From: Xanthobacteraceae bacterium | Lineage (GTDB): Bacteria > Pseudomonadota > Alphaproteobacteria > Rhizobiales > Xanthobacteraceae | Direction of reading: 5' to 3' | Length of the DNA: 34,404 bases | Assembly: GCA_019746135.1 (NCBI GenBank) | Contig: JAIESI010000338.1 | Location: 1 to 34,404 of the forward strand | Shown here: piece by piece, positions 20,916 to 30,298 of the stretch | Layout of the letters: each line of letters opens with the position of its first letter | How positions within the stretch are numbered: the first letter of the stretch is position 1 | Notes under the pieces: model-generated | What the model was told of the DNA's origin: nothing | Database searches by the model: none | Seen by the model: only the letters and a program-made list of their open reading frames with translations | Translations under genes and position numbers: made by a program

Positions 20916-22478
20916 ATGCCGGTTGACGGCGCGGTGATCGAGGGCGCGCGGCCCGAAACGCTCGAGCCCGAATACGACTACGTGGTCGTCGGCGCGGGTG
21001 CGGCGGGCTGCGTGCTGGCGAACCGGCTGTCGGAGGACGGCCGGTCGTCGGTGCTCGCGATCGAAGGCGGCGGCACCGATATCGGCCAGGCCAAGATTTC
21101 CGATCCGCGGTTGTGGCCGACCAATTTCGGCACCGACACCGACTGGTGCTGCACCACGGTGCCGCAGCCGCATCTGAACGGCCGCCGCATCGTTGCGCCG
21201 GTCGGCAAGGTGATCGGCGGCGGCTCGAGCATCAACGCCACGGTCTGGCTCAACGGCGATCGGGCCGACTACGACGCGTGGGAGGCCGCGGCCGGACCGG
21301 GATGGGGCTTCGACCACCTGATCCGCAACTTCAAGAAGGCCGAGTGCTACGCCGGCGGCGAGAGCGCCATGCGCGGCGGCTCCGGCATGATCGCGACGCG
21401 GACGCCCGACCGCTCGCATCCGGTGACGCAGGCCTTCGTCGAATCCGCGGTGGCCTGCGGCAAGACCGAGCGGCACGACGTCAACGACGTGGCGCAGATC
21501 GGCGGCGCGACCGGGCAGAACGACATCAACACCGATACGGCGATGCGCCGGGTGTCGGCGGCGCACGGTTACCTGCGTCCGGCGCTGCAGCGAAGCAACC
21601 TCGCGCTGCTGACGCATGCGGCGGTGACCAGGCTCGACATTGCGGGCGGAGAATGCCGCGGCGTGTTCGTCAGCGTCGCAGGCGAGACGCGGCGGATCGG
21701 TGCCGGGCAAGTGATCCTGAGCGCCGGCGGCATCATGTCGCCCAAGCTCCTGATGCTGTCGGGCATCGGTCCTGCGGATCATCTGCGCAGCCTCGGCATC
21801 CCGGTCCTGCTCGATCAGCCGCGCATCGGCGCAAACCTGCACGATCACCTGCTGACGCGACTGCTGTTCTCGACCAGGAGCGCAAACCCGCCGCAGACCG
21901 ACACCGGCCATGCCGGCATCGCCTGGCACAAAAGCAGCGCAACGCGGCGCGGACCGGACATCCAGATTTTCGGGCGCATGTTCGTGCCGAACCTGCCCGA
22001 GGTGAAACCCGACGAGGCCTACGCCATCATGGTCGGGCTGATGAAGCCGAAAAGCCGCGGCAGCGTGCGGCTCGCCTCGGCCGATCCGGACGCGGCTCCG
22101 GTGGTCGATCCGAACTATTTTGCCGATCCGGCCGACGTCGATGCCTGCGTCGCCGGCATGGAGCTTGCGCTCGCCATCGGCAACGGCCCGGGCTTTGACG
22201 CGATACGCAAGGCGCAGGTCAGCATTCCCGGCGGCAGCCGCGCCGACATCGTCGCCCACATCCGCGCCAATGCGGGCACCTACTATCACTATGTCGGCAC
22301 CTGCGAGATGGGCACGGACGCTTCCGCGCCGGTCGATCCGCAATTGCGGCTGCGCGGCCTGTCGCGGCTGCGCGTCGCCGACGCCTCGGTGATGCCCGAG
22401 GTGCATTGCTGCAACACGCACGCGCCGACGCTGGCGCTCGCCGAGCGCGCCGCCGAAATAATTCTGCTGAAGGTGTGA
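20916..22478 (+). CDS. GMC family FAD-dependent oxidoreductase
   Basis: The 520-residue protein lies 18 bases after hydrolase copy 4, with GCAGGGC as a weak ribosome site. The FAD-binding motif is DYVVVGAGAAGCVLANRLSE (Gly26, Gly28, Gly31) with Glu50 at the end of the second strand. GMC signatures follow: PVGKVIGGGSSINATVWLNG (signature 1) and GAGQVILSAGGIMSPKLLML (signature 2). The catalytic His458 is in YYHYVGTCEMG. At the second catalytic position the protein has His502 (NTHAPTL) where choline-dehydrogenase-like enzymes usually have Asn. Members oxidise primary or secondary alcohols or sugars. No signal peptide is visible, so it appears cytoplasmic, although its neighbour is a secreted cytochrome. 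Its acceptor is therefore uncertain. Confidence 0.94.
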   Translation: MPVDGAVIEGARPETLEPEYDYVVVGAGAAGCVLANRLSEDGRSSVLAIEGGGTDIGQAKISDPRLWPTNFGTDTDWCCTTVPQPHLNGRRIVAPVGKVIGGGSSINATVWLNGDRADYDAWEAAAGPGWGFDHLIRNFKKAECYAGGESAMRGGSGMIATRTPDRSHPVTQAFVESAVACGKTERHDVNDVAQIGGATGQNDINTDTAMRRVSAAHGYLRPALQRSNLALLTHAAVTRLDIAGGECRGVFVSVAGETRRIGAGQVILSAGGIMSPKLLMLSGIGPADHLRSLGIPVLLDQPRIGANLHDHLLTRLLFSTRSANPPQTDTGHAGIAWHKSSATRRGPDIQIFGRMFVPNLPEVKPDEAYAIMVGLMKPKSRGSVRLASADPDAAPVVDPNYFADPADVDACVAGMELALAIGNGPGFDAIRKAQVSIPGGSRADIVAHIRANAGTYYHYVGTCEMGTDASAPVDPQLRLRGLSRLRVADASVMPEVHCCNTHAPTLALAERAAEIILLKV

Positions 22479-22562
22479 GCTTCGTACGCGCTCCCGATGA
22501 CAGGGGCGGGCGAATCGCTATCGTTGCGGCGGGGCGATTTCCTGATTGATTGGGGGCGGCTT

Positions 22563-23417
22563 TTGATCCGTTTGTTTCGATCCTTGCCGGCAGCCGTTCT
22601 GGCTGCGACGTGGTTCGGCACGCCGGCGTTCGCGCAGACGCCGGTCGAGCGCGGCGCCTATCTCGTCAACGCGGTCATGGCCTGCGACGGCTGCCACACG
22701 CCGCGCGGGCCGGCCGGTCTCGACATGAGCCGGCGCTTCTCCGGCGGCTCGCAGATTTTTGCGGAGCCGCAGTTCACGGTGAGGGGCTCCAACATCACGC
22801 CGGACCGCGACACCGGCATCGGCGCATGGAGCGACGCCGACATCCGCAAGCTGATGACCGAGGGCATGCGGCCGAACGGCGTGCCGGTCGCGCAGATGCC
22901 TTACAGCTTCTACAAGATCATGACCCCGGGCGACCTCGACGCCGTGGTCGCCTATACCAAGACGGTGGCGCCGGTGCGAAACGAGGTGCAGCCGCCCAAC
23001 TACAAATCTGCGTTTCGTCAGGAAACGATCCCGGGTGCGGACAAGCCGATCGGCAACGACGTGCCGGCCGATCCGGTGAAGCGCGGGTTCTATCTCGCCA
23101 CGCTCGCCCATTGCATGGAGTGTCATGCCCGCAAGCCCGAGGGCGGACAGGACTATGTGGGCTGGCTCGGCCGGGGCGGACACGAGATGAAGGGCCCGTT
23201 CGGCGCGGTGAAGGTGTCGAACATCACCTCGCACCGGGAGAAGGGCATCGGCGCCTGGAGCGACGATGACATCAAGAAGGCGCTCACCCAGGGCGTCGGC
23301 CGCGATGGCCGCAGCTTCAAGGCGCCGATGGCCCGGCAGGTCTATTTCAGCAAGCTCACCGCGCAGGACCTCGACGCCATGGTCGCCTGGCTGCGGACCA
23401 TTCCGCCCGCGGAGTAG
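22563..23417 (+). CDS. secreted diheme cytochrome c
   Basis: TTG at 22563 is preferred because GGGGGCGG lies just upstream and it gives a normal signal peptide (LFRSLPAAVLAATWFGTPAF, cleaved after AFAQ). The frame also opens at ATG 22497 with no ribosome site. With the TTG start there are 284 residues. Two heme sites are present: CDGCH (Cys41-His45) and CMECH (Cys184-His188), each in a cytochrome c domain of about 120 residues with the repeated SNITPDRDTGIGAWSD / SNITSHREKGIGAWSD. Candidate axial Met residues lie in VAQMPY and KAPMARQ. This matches the cytochrome subunits of alcohol, sorbitol and gluconate dehydrogenases, which pass electrons to ubiquinone or an oxidase. It probably serves the upstream oxidoreductase. 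Confidence 0.93.
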   Translation: MIRLFRSLPAAVLAATWFGTPAFAQTPVERGAYLVNAVMACDGCHTPRGPAGLDMSRRFSGGSQIFAEPQFTVRGSNITPDRDTGIGAWSDADIRKLMTEGMRPNGVPVAQMPYSFYKIMTPGDLDAVVAYTKTVAPVRNEVQPPNYKSAFRQETIPGADKPIGNDVPADPVKRGFYLATLAHCMECHARKPEGGQDYVGWLGRGGHEMKGPFGAVKVSNITSHREKGIGAWSDDDIKKALTQGVGRDGRSFKAPMARQVYFSKLTAQDLDAMVAWLRTIPPAE

Positions 23418-23623
23418 GACCTTGTAACACGGTCGTCGAGCCGCTATATCGCCGCCCGATGACCCTGTCCGTCACCATTCCGTCGCGCCGCCGCCGTAGC
23501 ACCGCTCCGGCGCGCGCCTGATATCGTCTGCGCCGCCGGATCAGGGCCCGCGGCGCGTTCTCCAAGACCCTCCGCAAGCCTCGATCCGGTGGTCCTCCAA
23601 CTGCCGCTGAAGGATTTATGGCC

Positions 23624-24694
<1,071 letters not shown>

Positions 24695-24703
24695 GCCGCC
24701 GGA

Positions 24704-25105
24704 CTATTTCGCCGCGTCCTGCCGCTTCACCGGGTGGCGCCAGCGAAGAAGGCGGCTGTCGGCTGTGACCAGCGTTGCTTCATGGCAGATGGCGGTGGCA
24801 ACGATGAAGCGGTCCGCGGGGTCGCCGTGCAGGCCGTCGAGCCCGCCGGCGAGAAGAGCGATATCGCCGGTTAACGGCACCTCTCGGATCCCCGAGGACA
24901 AGATTCGAAGGCGCTGTTCCGCCGGTGTATCCAGTCCTTCCAATCTGCCTTTGACGGTCAGCATGGCAATTTCCCAGAAGCTGACCGCACTGACGTGAAG
25001 CCGGTCACTCGTCAGCGCCTCCCGGGCGACAGCCGTGCTCCGCTTTCCCAGAGCGTCGTCTTCAGCGCTGAACCATAGCAGGGCATGGGTATCCAACAGG
25101 ATCAC
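24704..25105 (-). CDS. PIN-domain toxin, VapC-like
   Basis: The 133-residue protein begins at GTG 25105, which overlaps the antitoxin stop (GTGA). This gives the usual opening (V/M)ILLDTHALLWFSAEDD. An ATG at 25120 is also in frame but lacks a ribosome site. PIN nuclease acidic residues are present: Asp5 in LLDTHA, Glu in SFWEIAML, Asp in HGDPADRFIVATA and Asp in TLVTADSRLL. VapC toxins are Mg-dependent RNases that cut tRNA or rRNA and are held inactive by the partner antitoxin. Here the partner is a Phd-like protein encoded just upstream. The gene ends 9 bases from the stop of convergent argC. Confidence 0.9.
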   Translation of the reverse strand: MILLDTHALLWFSAEDDALGKRSTAVAREALTSDRLHVSAVSFWEIAMLTVKGRLEGLDTPAEQRLRILSSGIREVPLTGDIALLAGGLDGLHGDPADRFIVATAICHEATLVTADSRLLRWRHPVKRQDAAK

Positions 25106-25332
25106 TTGAGGGCTTCCCATTCGACATCGATGGGAGAAATGATGTCGCCCTTGATCTTGATGCGGCCCTTGAGGATGCCGAACGGTGATTTGGGCTTGGC
25201 CCTGTGGGGGACCAACTCCACCATCGGCTGCCCGCGTTTGGTGATGATGACAGGTTGTCCGGTCCGGACCACCTCGTCGATGACCGCGAGGCACTTGGCT
25301 TTGAATTCGGAAGCTTTGATCGCTTTGGTCAT
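25102..25332 (-). CDS. Phd/YefM-type antitoxin (VapB role)
   Basis: The 76-residue protein starts MTKAIKASEFKAKCLAVIDE, followed by TGQPVIITKRGQPMVELVPH. This is the complete Phd/YefM DNA-binding fold (K/R-A-S-E-F-K start and I-T-x-R-G-x-P motif). The tail PFGILKGRIKIKGDIISPID with VEWEAL is the toxin-binding segment usual in Phd-type partners of PIN toxins (ILKG.I...GDI..P...W). The gene overlaps the toxin by 4 bases with coupled translation. A perfect 30-bp palindrome lies 10 bases upstream of its start and is the likely autoregulatory operator. Confidence 0.9.
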   Translation of the reverse strand: MTKAIKASEFKAKCLAVIDEVVRTGQPVIITKRGQPMVELVPHRAKPKSPFGILKGRIKIKGDIISPIDVEWEALK

Positions 25333-25342
25333 GCGACGTCCC

Positions 25343-25372
25343 ATATGACTATGGTCATGACCATAGTCATAT
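25343..25372 (-). promoter_or_regulatory. perfect 30-bp palindromic operator of the VapBC-like module
   Basis: The left half ATATGACTATGGTCA (25343-25357) is followed directly by its exact reverse complement (25358-25372). Each half also contains the quasi-repeat ATGAC/ATGGTC, giving several overlapping half-sites. It lies 10 bases upstream of the antitoxin start on the coding side. It is AT-rich against a GC-rich background, as expected for a Phd-type operator covering the promoter. Confidence 0.85.
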
Positions 25373-25408
25373 AGCATCGGGAAGCGAAGGGCGCCACCCG
25401 CCGTGCCG

Positions 25409-26467
25409 CTACGATACGCCGAGCAGCCGCAGCGCATTGCCGCCCGCGACCATTTGCTGCTCGGCGGCGTTCAGCCCGGAATGCGCCAGCGCCTTGGCCA
25501 GGCGCTCCGGCACGGATTTCTCCTCGATGATCGGCCAGTCGGTGCCCATCAGCACGTGGTCGGCGCCGAGCAGGTCGACCGCGGCACGGACCGCGACCGG
25601 ATTGATGCCCATGGTGTCGACATAGACGTGGCGGCGGGTGAGGGCGGGCGCGTCGCTGCGGATGCGCGCGCCGTCGCCGAAGCCGCCGGCGAGCAGCAGC
25701 CCGCCGAACGCGAGCGTCGTCACGACCATTTGCAGCTTGGGCGCTTCGTCGAACGCGCCGCTCTCCAGCATGTTGACCAGCGCGGCGCTGTTGATCGTGC
25801 CGCGGGCAAGCCGCACTCCGATCCGCCCGGTGCGGGACAAGCGCTTGTGAAGCTGCGGGTCGGTCTGCGGATGCACGAACACCGGCACGCCGAGGTCGGC
25901 CGCGGCCTTCAGCATCGGCCGCGTCTCCTTGTCGCCCAGCAGCAGATCGTTCTTGGGGCTGGCGCTCTCGACGAACACGCCGCGCAGCCCCAGTTCCTTG
26001 ACCGCCCGGGTCAATTCGCGCGCCGCGGTGTCGCCGGAAAATGCGTCGACCGTCGCGAGCCCGTAGAGTTTGCCGGAATGCTTGGCGCAAACCGCGGCCA
26101 TCTGGTCGTTGATACGCCGGTGCGAATCCTGCGGTGGCCGGCCGTCGGAATCCTCGATGAAGGCGGTCGGCGTGTTGATGACGCGCGCGGCGATGCCTGC
26201 GCTCTCCACCGACGTCAGCAGCGCACTCTCGCTCTGCAGGTTGGCGTTGATCTTTTCCCACGCCGGTCGCGCCGGGGGCGGAACGCTGGCGAGATTGGTC
26301 AGCGTCCAGCCCGGACCCATGTAGTGGTTGTGGAAGTCGACGATCTTCAAGGAAGCCGAGCCCTGTGCCGTTGCCTCCGACGGCGCGGCGAGAGCGCCCG
26401 CCGCCGCCACGCCCGCGCCCAATGCGCCGAGGAATTCGCGCCGTGAAGATCGATTGTCCGCTGACAT
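25409..26467 (-). CDS. Tat-exported amidohydrolase (amidohydrolase 2 family)
   Basis: GGGAGG lies 7 bases before the ATG at 26467. The 352-residue protein has a twin-arginine signal, NRSSRREFLGALGAGVAAAG, cleaved near ATAQG (residue 36). The TIM-barrel metal-hydrolase motifs are VDFHNHYMGPGW (strand 1 His-x-His), PVFVHPQTDP (strand 5-6 His), YVDTMGINP and LMGTDWPII (strand 8 Asp). This is the ACMSD/2-pyrone-4,6-dicarboxylate hydrolase-like group, whose members decarboxylate or hydrolyse small aromatic acids and lactones. Export is unusual for such enzymes but common in copies from soil bacteria. It lies downstream of phaC on the same strand, 57 bases away, with a small hairpin (26486-26502) between. 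The substrate is unknown. Confidence 0.9.
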   Translation of the reverse strand: MSADNRSSRREFLGALGAGVAAAGALAAPSEATAQGSASLKIVDFHNHYMGPGWTLTNLASVPPPARPAWEKINANLQSESALLTSVESAGIAARVINTPTAFIEDSDGRPPQDSHRRINDQMAAVCAKHSGKLYGLATVDAFSGDTAARELTRAVKELGLRGVFVESASPKNDLLLGDKETRPMLKAAADLGVPVFVHPQTDPQLHKRLSRTGRIGVRLARGTINSAALVNMLESGAFDEAPKLQMVVTTLAFGGLLLAGGFGDGARIRSDAPALTRRHVYVDTMGINPVAVRAAVDLLGADHVLMGTDWPIIEEKSVPERLAKALAHSGLNAAEQQMVAGGNALRLLGVS

Positions 26468-26524
26468 CACAGGCCTCCCGATCGAGCCCGCGCCGCGCGG
26501 GCGTCGCCTCGGGAAGTCTACGCT

Positions 26525-28360
26525 TCAGCTACGAACTTTGACATAGCGCCCGGGCGCGTCCTCGATCGGTGCAAGCCTGCCGCCGCCGGGCTCGCGGGAG
26601 GGCACCGCGTCGGCGCCGTGCGATTTGATCCACGCCATCCAGTCCGGCCACCACGAGCCGGGGTGCTCCTCGGCCTTCTTCAGCCAGGCTTCGAGCGTGC
26701 CGGTGCCGGCCTTGCCGCCGGTCCAGTACTGGTATTTCACCTTGTTCGGCGGATTGACCACGCCGGCGATGTGGCCCGAGCCCGCGAGCACGAAGCGCAC
26801 CGGCCCGCCGAAGAACTTCGAGCCGAGGAACGCCGATTTTGCCGGCGCGATGTGGTCCTCGCGGGTGGCGAGGTTGTAGAGCGGCACCTTCACCTGGCCG
26901 AGATCGAGCTTGACGTTGGCGAGCGTCATCTTGCCCTTCGACAGCGTGTTGTTGAGATAGCACTGCCGCAGGTAGAACGAATGGTTGGCGGCGGGCATCC
27001 GCGTCGCATCCGAATTCCAGTACAGCAGATCGAACGGCATCGGCGCTTTGCCGCGCAGGTAGTTGTTGACGACGTAGGGCCAGATCAGGTCGTTGGAGCG
27101 CAGCATGTTGAAGGCGGTCGCCATCTTCTTGCCTTCGAGGTAGCCGTGCTCGGCCATCCGCCGCTCGATCGCCTCGAGCTGCGGCTCGTCGACGAACACC
27201 TTGAGATCGCCGGCGTGGGTGAAATCGACCTGCGCGGTGAACAGCGTCGCCGAGGCGATGCGGTGGTCGTTGGTCGCCGCCATATAGGCGAGGGTGATCG
27301 CGAGCAGCGTGCCGCCGACGCAATAGCCGATGGTGTGGACCTTGCGCTCGCCGGTCGCCTGCTCGATGACGTCGAGCGCGGCCAGCGGACCCTGCCGCAT
27401 GTACTCCTCGAAGCCCATCTTGGCGTGGCGCTTGTCCGGGTTGACCCAGGAGATCACGAACACGGTCAGGCCCTGGTCGACGCACCACTTGATGAAGGAT
27501 TTTTCCGGGTTGAGATCGAGCACGTAGAACTTGTTGATCCACGGCGGGCAGATCAGCAGCGGCGTCTTCAGCACCGACGCCGTCGACGGCGCGTACTGAA
27601 TGAGCTGCATCAGCTTGTTTTCGAAGATCACCTTGCCCGGCGAGACCGCGAGGTTTCGGCCGACCTCGAATTTCTCGGCATCCGACTGGCGGATTTTCAG
27701 GTCGCCGCCGCCGGCCTTGATGTCCTCGGCAAGCATCCGCATGCCGCGCGCGAGATTTTCCGCGTTGGTGCTGAACGTCTCGCGCAACAGCTCCGGATTG
27801 GTCAGCACGAAGTTTGACGGCGACAGCGCGTTGGCCATCTGCCTGACGTAGAACTCCGCCTTGTGCCGCGTGTGCGGGTCGAGGCCCTTGGCGTCGGCGA
27901 CGAGCTTTTCGGCCCAGCCGGTGCCGAGCAGATAAGCCTGCTTGACGAAGTCGAAGAACTGGTTGGACGTCCATTCCGGATCGGCGAAGCGCTTGTCCCT
28001 GGGATCGGGTTGCGCCACCGGCTGGAAGTCCTCGCCCGACATCCGCTTGGCCGCCGCGCCGAACAGCTCGAGGTAGGCGCGGCCGAGCCGCGATTGCAAC
28101 TCCACCGCGCGCGAGGGGTCCGACAGCCAGTACTCGAGCACTTGCCCGAGCGTCTTGATCATGTCGGTGATTTCGTCGGCAGGGCCGGGCTCGACCTTGC
28201 CTTCCTCGCGCGGCTTCAGATACGCGGCGAGCGCCTGCCCGCCGCCCTCGATCATCCGGGCGAGGTTTTTGGAGAACGCCTCGATGTCGACGGAGGTGAG
28301 CTGGGGCGGGCCCATCACGGGCGCCGGCGCCTTCGGTCCTGCCGCCACGTTGTCCTTCAT
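26525..28360 (-). CDS. phaC: class I poly(3-hydroxyalkanoate) synthase
   Basis: PhaC polymerises 3-hydroxyacyl-CoA into storage granules. The 611-residue length is normal for class I (PhaC alone, no phaE/phaR here). The N-terminal domain includes [20 protein letters not shown], and the alpha/beta-hydrolase domain starts at [17 protein letters not shown]. The lipase-like box is GYCVGGT with catalytic Cys347. Asp502 (TREDHIAP) and His530 ([12 protein letters not shown]) complete the triad. [18 protein letters not shown] and [15 protein letters not shown] are further family signatures. A plausible promoter lies at 28441-28469. No phaA, phaB or phasin gene is adjacent, which is usual in Bradyrhizobium-like genomes. 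Confidence 0.96.
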   Translation of the reverse strand: MKDNVAAGPKAPAPVMGPPQLTSVDIEAFSKNLARMIEGGGQALAAYLKPREEGKVEPGPADEITDMIKTLGQVLEYWLSDPSRAVELQSRLGRAYLELFGAAAKRMSGEDFQPVAQPDPRDKRFADPEWTSNQFFDFVKQAYLLGTGWAEKLVADAKGLDPHTRHKAEFYVRQMANALSPSNFVLTNPELLRETFSTNAENLARGMRMLAEDIKAGGGDLKIRQSDAEKFEVGRNLAVSPGKVIFENKLMQLIQYAPSTASVLKTPLLICPPWINKFYVLDLNPEKSFIKWCVDQGLTVFVISWVNPDKRHAKMGFEEYMRQGPLAALDVIEQATGERKVHTIGYCVGGTLLAITLAYMAATNDHRIASATLFTAQVDFTHAGDLKVFVDEPQLEAIERRMAEHGYLEGKKMATAFNMLRSNDLIWPYVVNNYLRGKAPMPFDLLYWNSDATRMPAANHSFYLRQCYLNNTLSKGKMTLANVKLDLGQVKVPLYNLATREDHIAPAKSAFLGSKFFGGPVRFVLAGSGHIAGVVNPPNKVKYQYWTGGKAGTGTLEAWLKKAEEHPGSWWPDWMAWIKSHGADAVPSREPGGGRLAPIEDAPGRYVKVRS

Positions 28361-28440
28361 GCGTTGCCGCCCAGCAAACTTCGTGCCTGGACCGGCTTTC
28401 GGGGCCGTTTCGGGCCCGCTCCGGTCCTTGCTTTGGACAT

Positions 28441-28469
28441 ATTACAAGTCTACCCCGTTTCTAGGTCAC
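28441..28469 (-). promoter_or_regulatory. candidate sigma-70 promoter for phaC
   Basis: On the minus strand GTGACC (28469-28464) is followed after exactly 17 bases by TGTAAT (28446-28441), matching TTGACA/TATAAT at 4 and 5 of 6 positions. It is in an AT-rich island about 80 bases upstream of the phaC start. Experimental support is lacking. Confidence 0.4.
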
Positions 28470-28548
28470 TTTATTGAATTTACGTCTATTTCACCGTTGG
28501 TCCGGATTTTGGGCCGTGTGTTGAGTCGGAGTTGGGGGGCGGGGATCG

Positions 28549-28971
28549 ATGAGACGGCGCGCCGTCGCATTGCAGCAAAGGATCGGACCGCGGGTGCTGC
28601 CGGGTTTGGCAGTGGTCGCTGCCGTTTGGCTGTCCGGCTGCGCGTCGATGTCGCAGAAGATGGCCGACGGCGCCTCGCAACTGCCGCATGTCGGCCTGTC
28701 GGCCAACGCGCCGGCGCGGCCGGCCGAGCCGATGGCCTATCCCGCGGTCCATGACGTCCCGCCGCCCCGCACCGCCGCGGTGCTGACCAACGTCGAGCAG
28801 CACAAGCTTGAAACCGATCTCATTTCGGCGCGCGACCAACAGCAGACTGCGGCGGGCGTGCCGGTCGCCACCCGCAAGAAAAAAGAGCCTGCCAAAACCG
28901 AGCCGGCCAAAAACGAGTCGACCAAGCCTGCGGCCCCAATTTCGCCCGCCAGCAGCCGGACGATCTACTAG
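28549..28971 (+). CDS. small lipoprotein, unknown function
   Basis: The 140-residue protein has a basic start (MRRRAVALQQRIGPR), a hydrophobic stretch LPGLAVVAAVWL and a lipobox LSGC with Cys at about residue 31, so it should be a lipid-anchored periplasmic or outer-membrane protein. The rest is polar and disordered: VHDVPPPRTAAVLTNVEQHK and KLETDLISARDQQQTAA, then a Lys/Pro/Ala-rich tail with repeated AK(T/N)E units (EPAKTEPAKNESTKPAAP). It is divergent from phaC and 63 bases ahead of the aminotransferase. I recall similar lipoproteins at this site in relatives, but no function. A GGGG run upstream serves as a weak ribosome site. Confidence 0.8.
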   Translation: MRRRAVALQQRIGPRVLPGLAVVAAVWLSGCASMSQKMADGASQLPHVGLSANAPARPAEPMAYPAVHDVPPPRTAAVLTNVEQHKLETDLISARDQQQTAAGVPVATRKKKEPAKTEPAKNESTKPAAPISPASSRTIY

Positions 28972-29034
28972 GTTTTGCCCGAACCGTGTTACAAGGCCGG
29001 CCAACAGCCCGGGAATTCGCCCAGAGATCCGACG

Positions 29035-30252
29035 ATGGAAGAGTTTTACCGCATCAAGCGTCTGCCGCCCTACGTGTTCGAGACGGTCAACCGCGCCAAG
29101 GCGGTCGCCCGCAACCAGGGCGCCGACATCGTCGATCTCGGCATGGGCAACCCGGACCTGCCGGCCCCGCAGCATGTGCTCGACAAGCTGAAGGAGACGC
29201 TCGGCAAGCCGCGCACCGACCGCTATTCGTCATCGAAGGGCATTCCCGGCCTTCGCCGCGCCCATGCGGCATATTACGCGCGCCGCTTCGGCGTGAAGCT
29301 CAACCCCGACACGCAGATCGTCACCACGCTCGGCTCCAAGGAAGGCTTCGCCAATGTGGCGCAGGCGATCACCGCGCCGGGCGACGTCATCCTGGCTCCC
29401 GATCCGAGCTACCCGATCCACGCCTTCGGCTTCCTGATGGCGGGCGGCGTGGTCCGCTCGGTGCCGTCGGAGCCGATGCCGAGTTTCTTCTCATCGCTCG
29501 AGCGCGCGATCACGCACTCGATCCCGAAGCCGATCGCGGTGGTGGTCTGCTATCCGTCGAACCCGACCGCACACGTCGCCGATCTCGACTTCTACAGGGA
29601 GCTGGTGCCGTTTGCGAAGAAGCACGGCATCTTCATCCTGTCGGACCTGGCCTATGCCGAGGTCTATTTCGACAACAACCCGCCGCCGTCGGTGCTGCAG
29701 GTCAACGGTGCGATGGACGTCTGCGTCGAGTTCACCTCGATGTCGAAGACCTATTCGATGGCCGGCTGGCGCATGGGCTTTGCGGTCGGCAACGAGCGCA
29801 TCATCGCAGCCCTCACACGGGTGAAGTCCTATCTCGACTACGGCGCGTTCACGCCGGTGCAGGTGGCTGCAACCGCGGCACTGAACGGTCCCGACGACTG
29901 CATCAAGGAGATGCGCGACACCTACCGCCGCCGCCGCGACGCGCTGGTGGAGAGCTTCGGCCGCGCCGGCTGGGAGGTCCCGCCGCCGAAGGCTTCGATG
30001 TTCGCCTGGTCGCCGATCCCCGAGCCGTTCAAGGAGCTCGGCAGCGTCGAATTCTCCAAGCTGCTGGTCGAGAAGGCCGAGGTGGCGGTGTCGCCCGGCA
30101 CCGGCTTCGGCGAGCGCGGTGAGGGCTTCGTCCGCATTGCGCTTGTGGAGAACGAACAGCGCATCCGGCAGGCCGCCCGCAACATCCGCCGTTTCCTTGA
30201 ATCGGCTCCGGAAAAGCTCCATAACGTCGTTCCTCTCGCCACGCGGCGCTAA
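29035..30252 (+). CDS. class I/II aminotransferase, AlaC-type (alanine/LL-DAP aminotransferase family)
   Basis: The product has 405 residues from ATG 29035. Fold type I PLP motifs: IVDLGMGNPDLPAPQHVLDK, RYSSSKGIPGLRRAHAAYY, GSKEGFANV (phosphate cup), PDPSYPIHAFG, CYPSNPTAHVADLDFY (Asn-Pro) and ILSDLAYAEVYFD (Asp binding the pyridine N). The Schiff-base Lys238 is in SMSKTYSMAGWRMG, and the carboxylate-binding Arg is in EGFVRIALVENE. This wording is that of AlaC, the main glutamate-pyruvate aminotransferase of Gram-negatives, often annotated as LL-diaminopimelate aminotransferase. It lies 46 bases upstream of hom, an arrangement conserved in Hyphomicrobiales. The shared product is aspartate-family or alanine metabolism. 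The exact substrate is not certain. Confidence 0.92.
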   Translation: MEEFYRIKRLPPYVFETVNRAKAVARNQGADIVDLGMGNPDLPAPQHVLDKLKETLGKPRTDRYSSSKGIPGLRRAHAAYYARRFGVKLNPDTQIVTTLGSKEGFANVAQAITAPGDVILAPDPSYPIHAFGFLMAGGVVRSVPSEPMPSFFSSLERAITHSIPKPIAVVVCYPSNPTAHVADLDFYRELVPFAKKHGIFILSDLAYAEVYFDNNPPPSVLQVNGAMDVCVEFTSMSKTYSMAGWRMGFAVGNERIIAALTRVKSYLDYGAFTPVQVAATAALNGPDDCIKEMRDTYRRRRDALVESFGRAGWEVPPPKASMFAWSPIPEPFKELGSVEFSKLLVEKAEVAVSPGTGFGERGEGFVRIALVENEQRIRQAARNIRRFLESAPEKLHNVVPLATRR

Positions 30253-30298
30253 GGCCGCTTCAGAAGCGGACAAACGACGCTCCCAAGGTCACGCTCCT

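Noticed and set aside
19911..22421. 836-codon minus-strand frame opposite the hydrolase and GMC genes
   Set aside because: It is the codon-bias mirror of the real plus-strand genes (His/Arg/Ala/Gly/Val-rich) and overlaps well-recognised enzymes.
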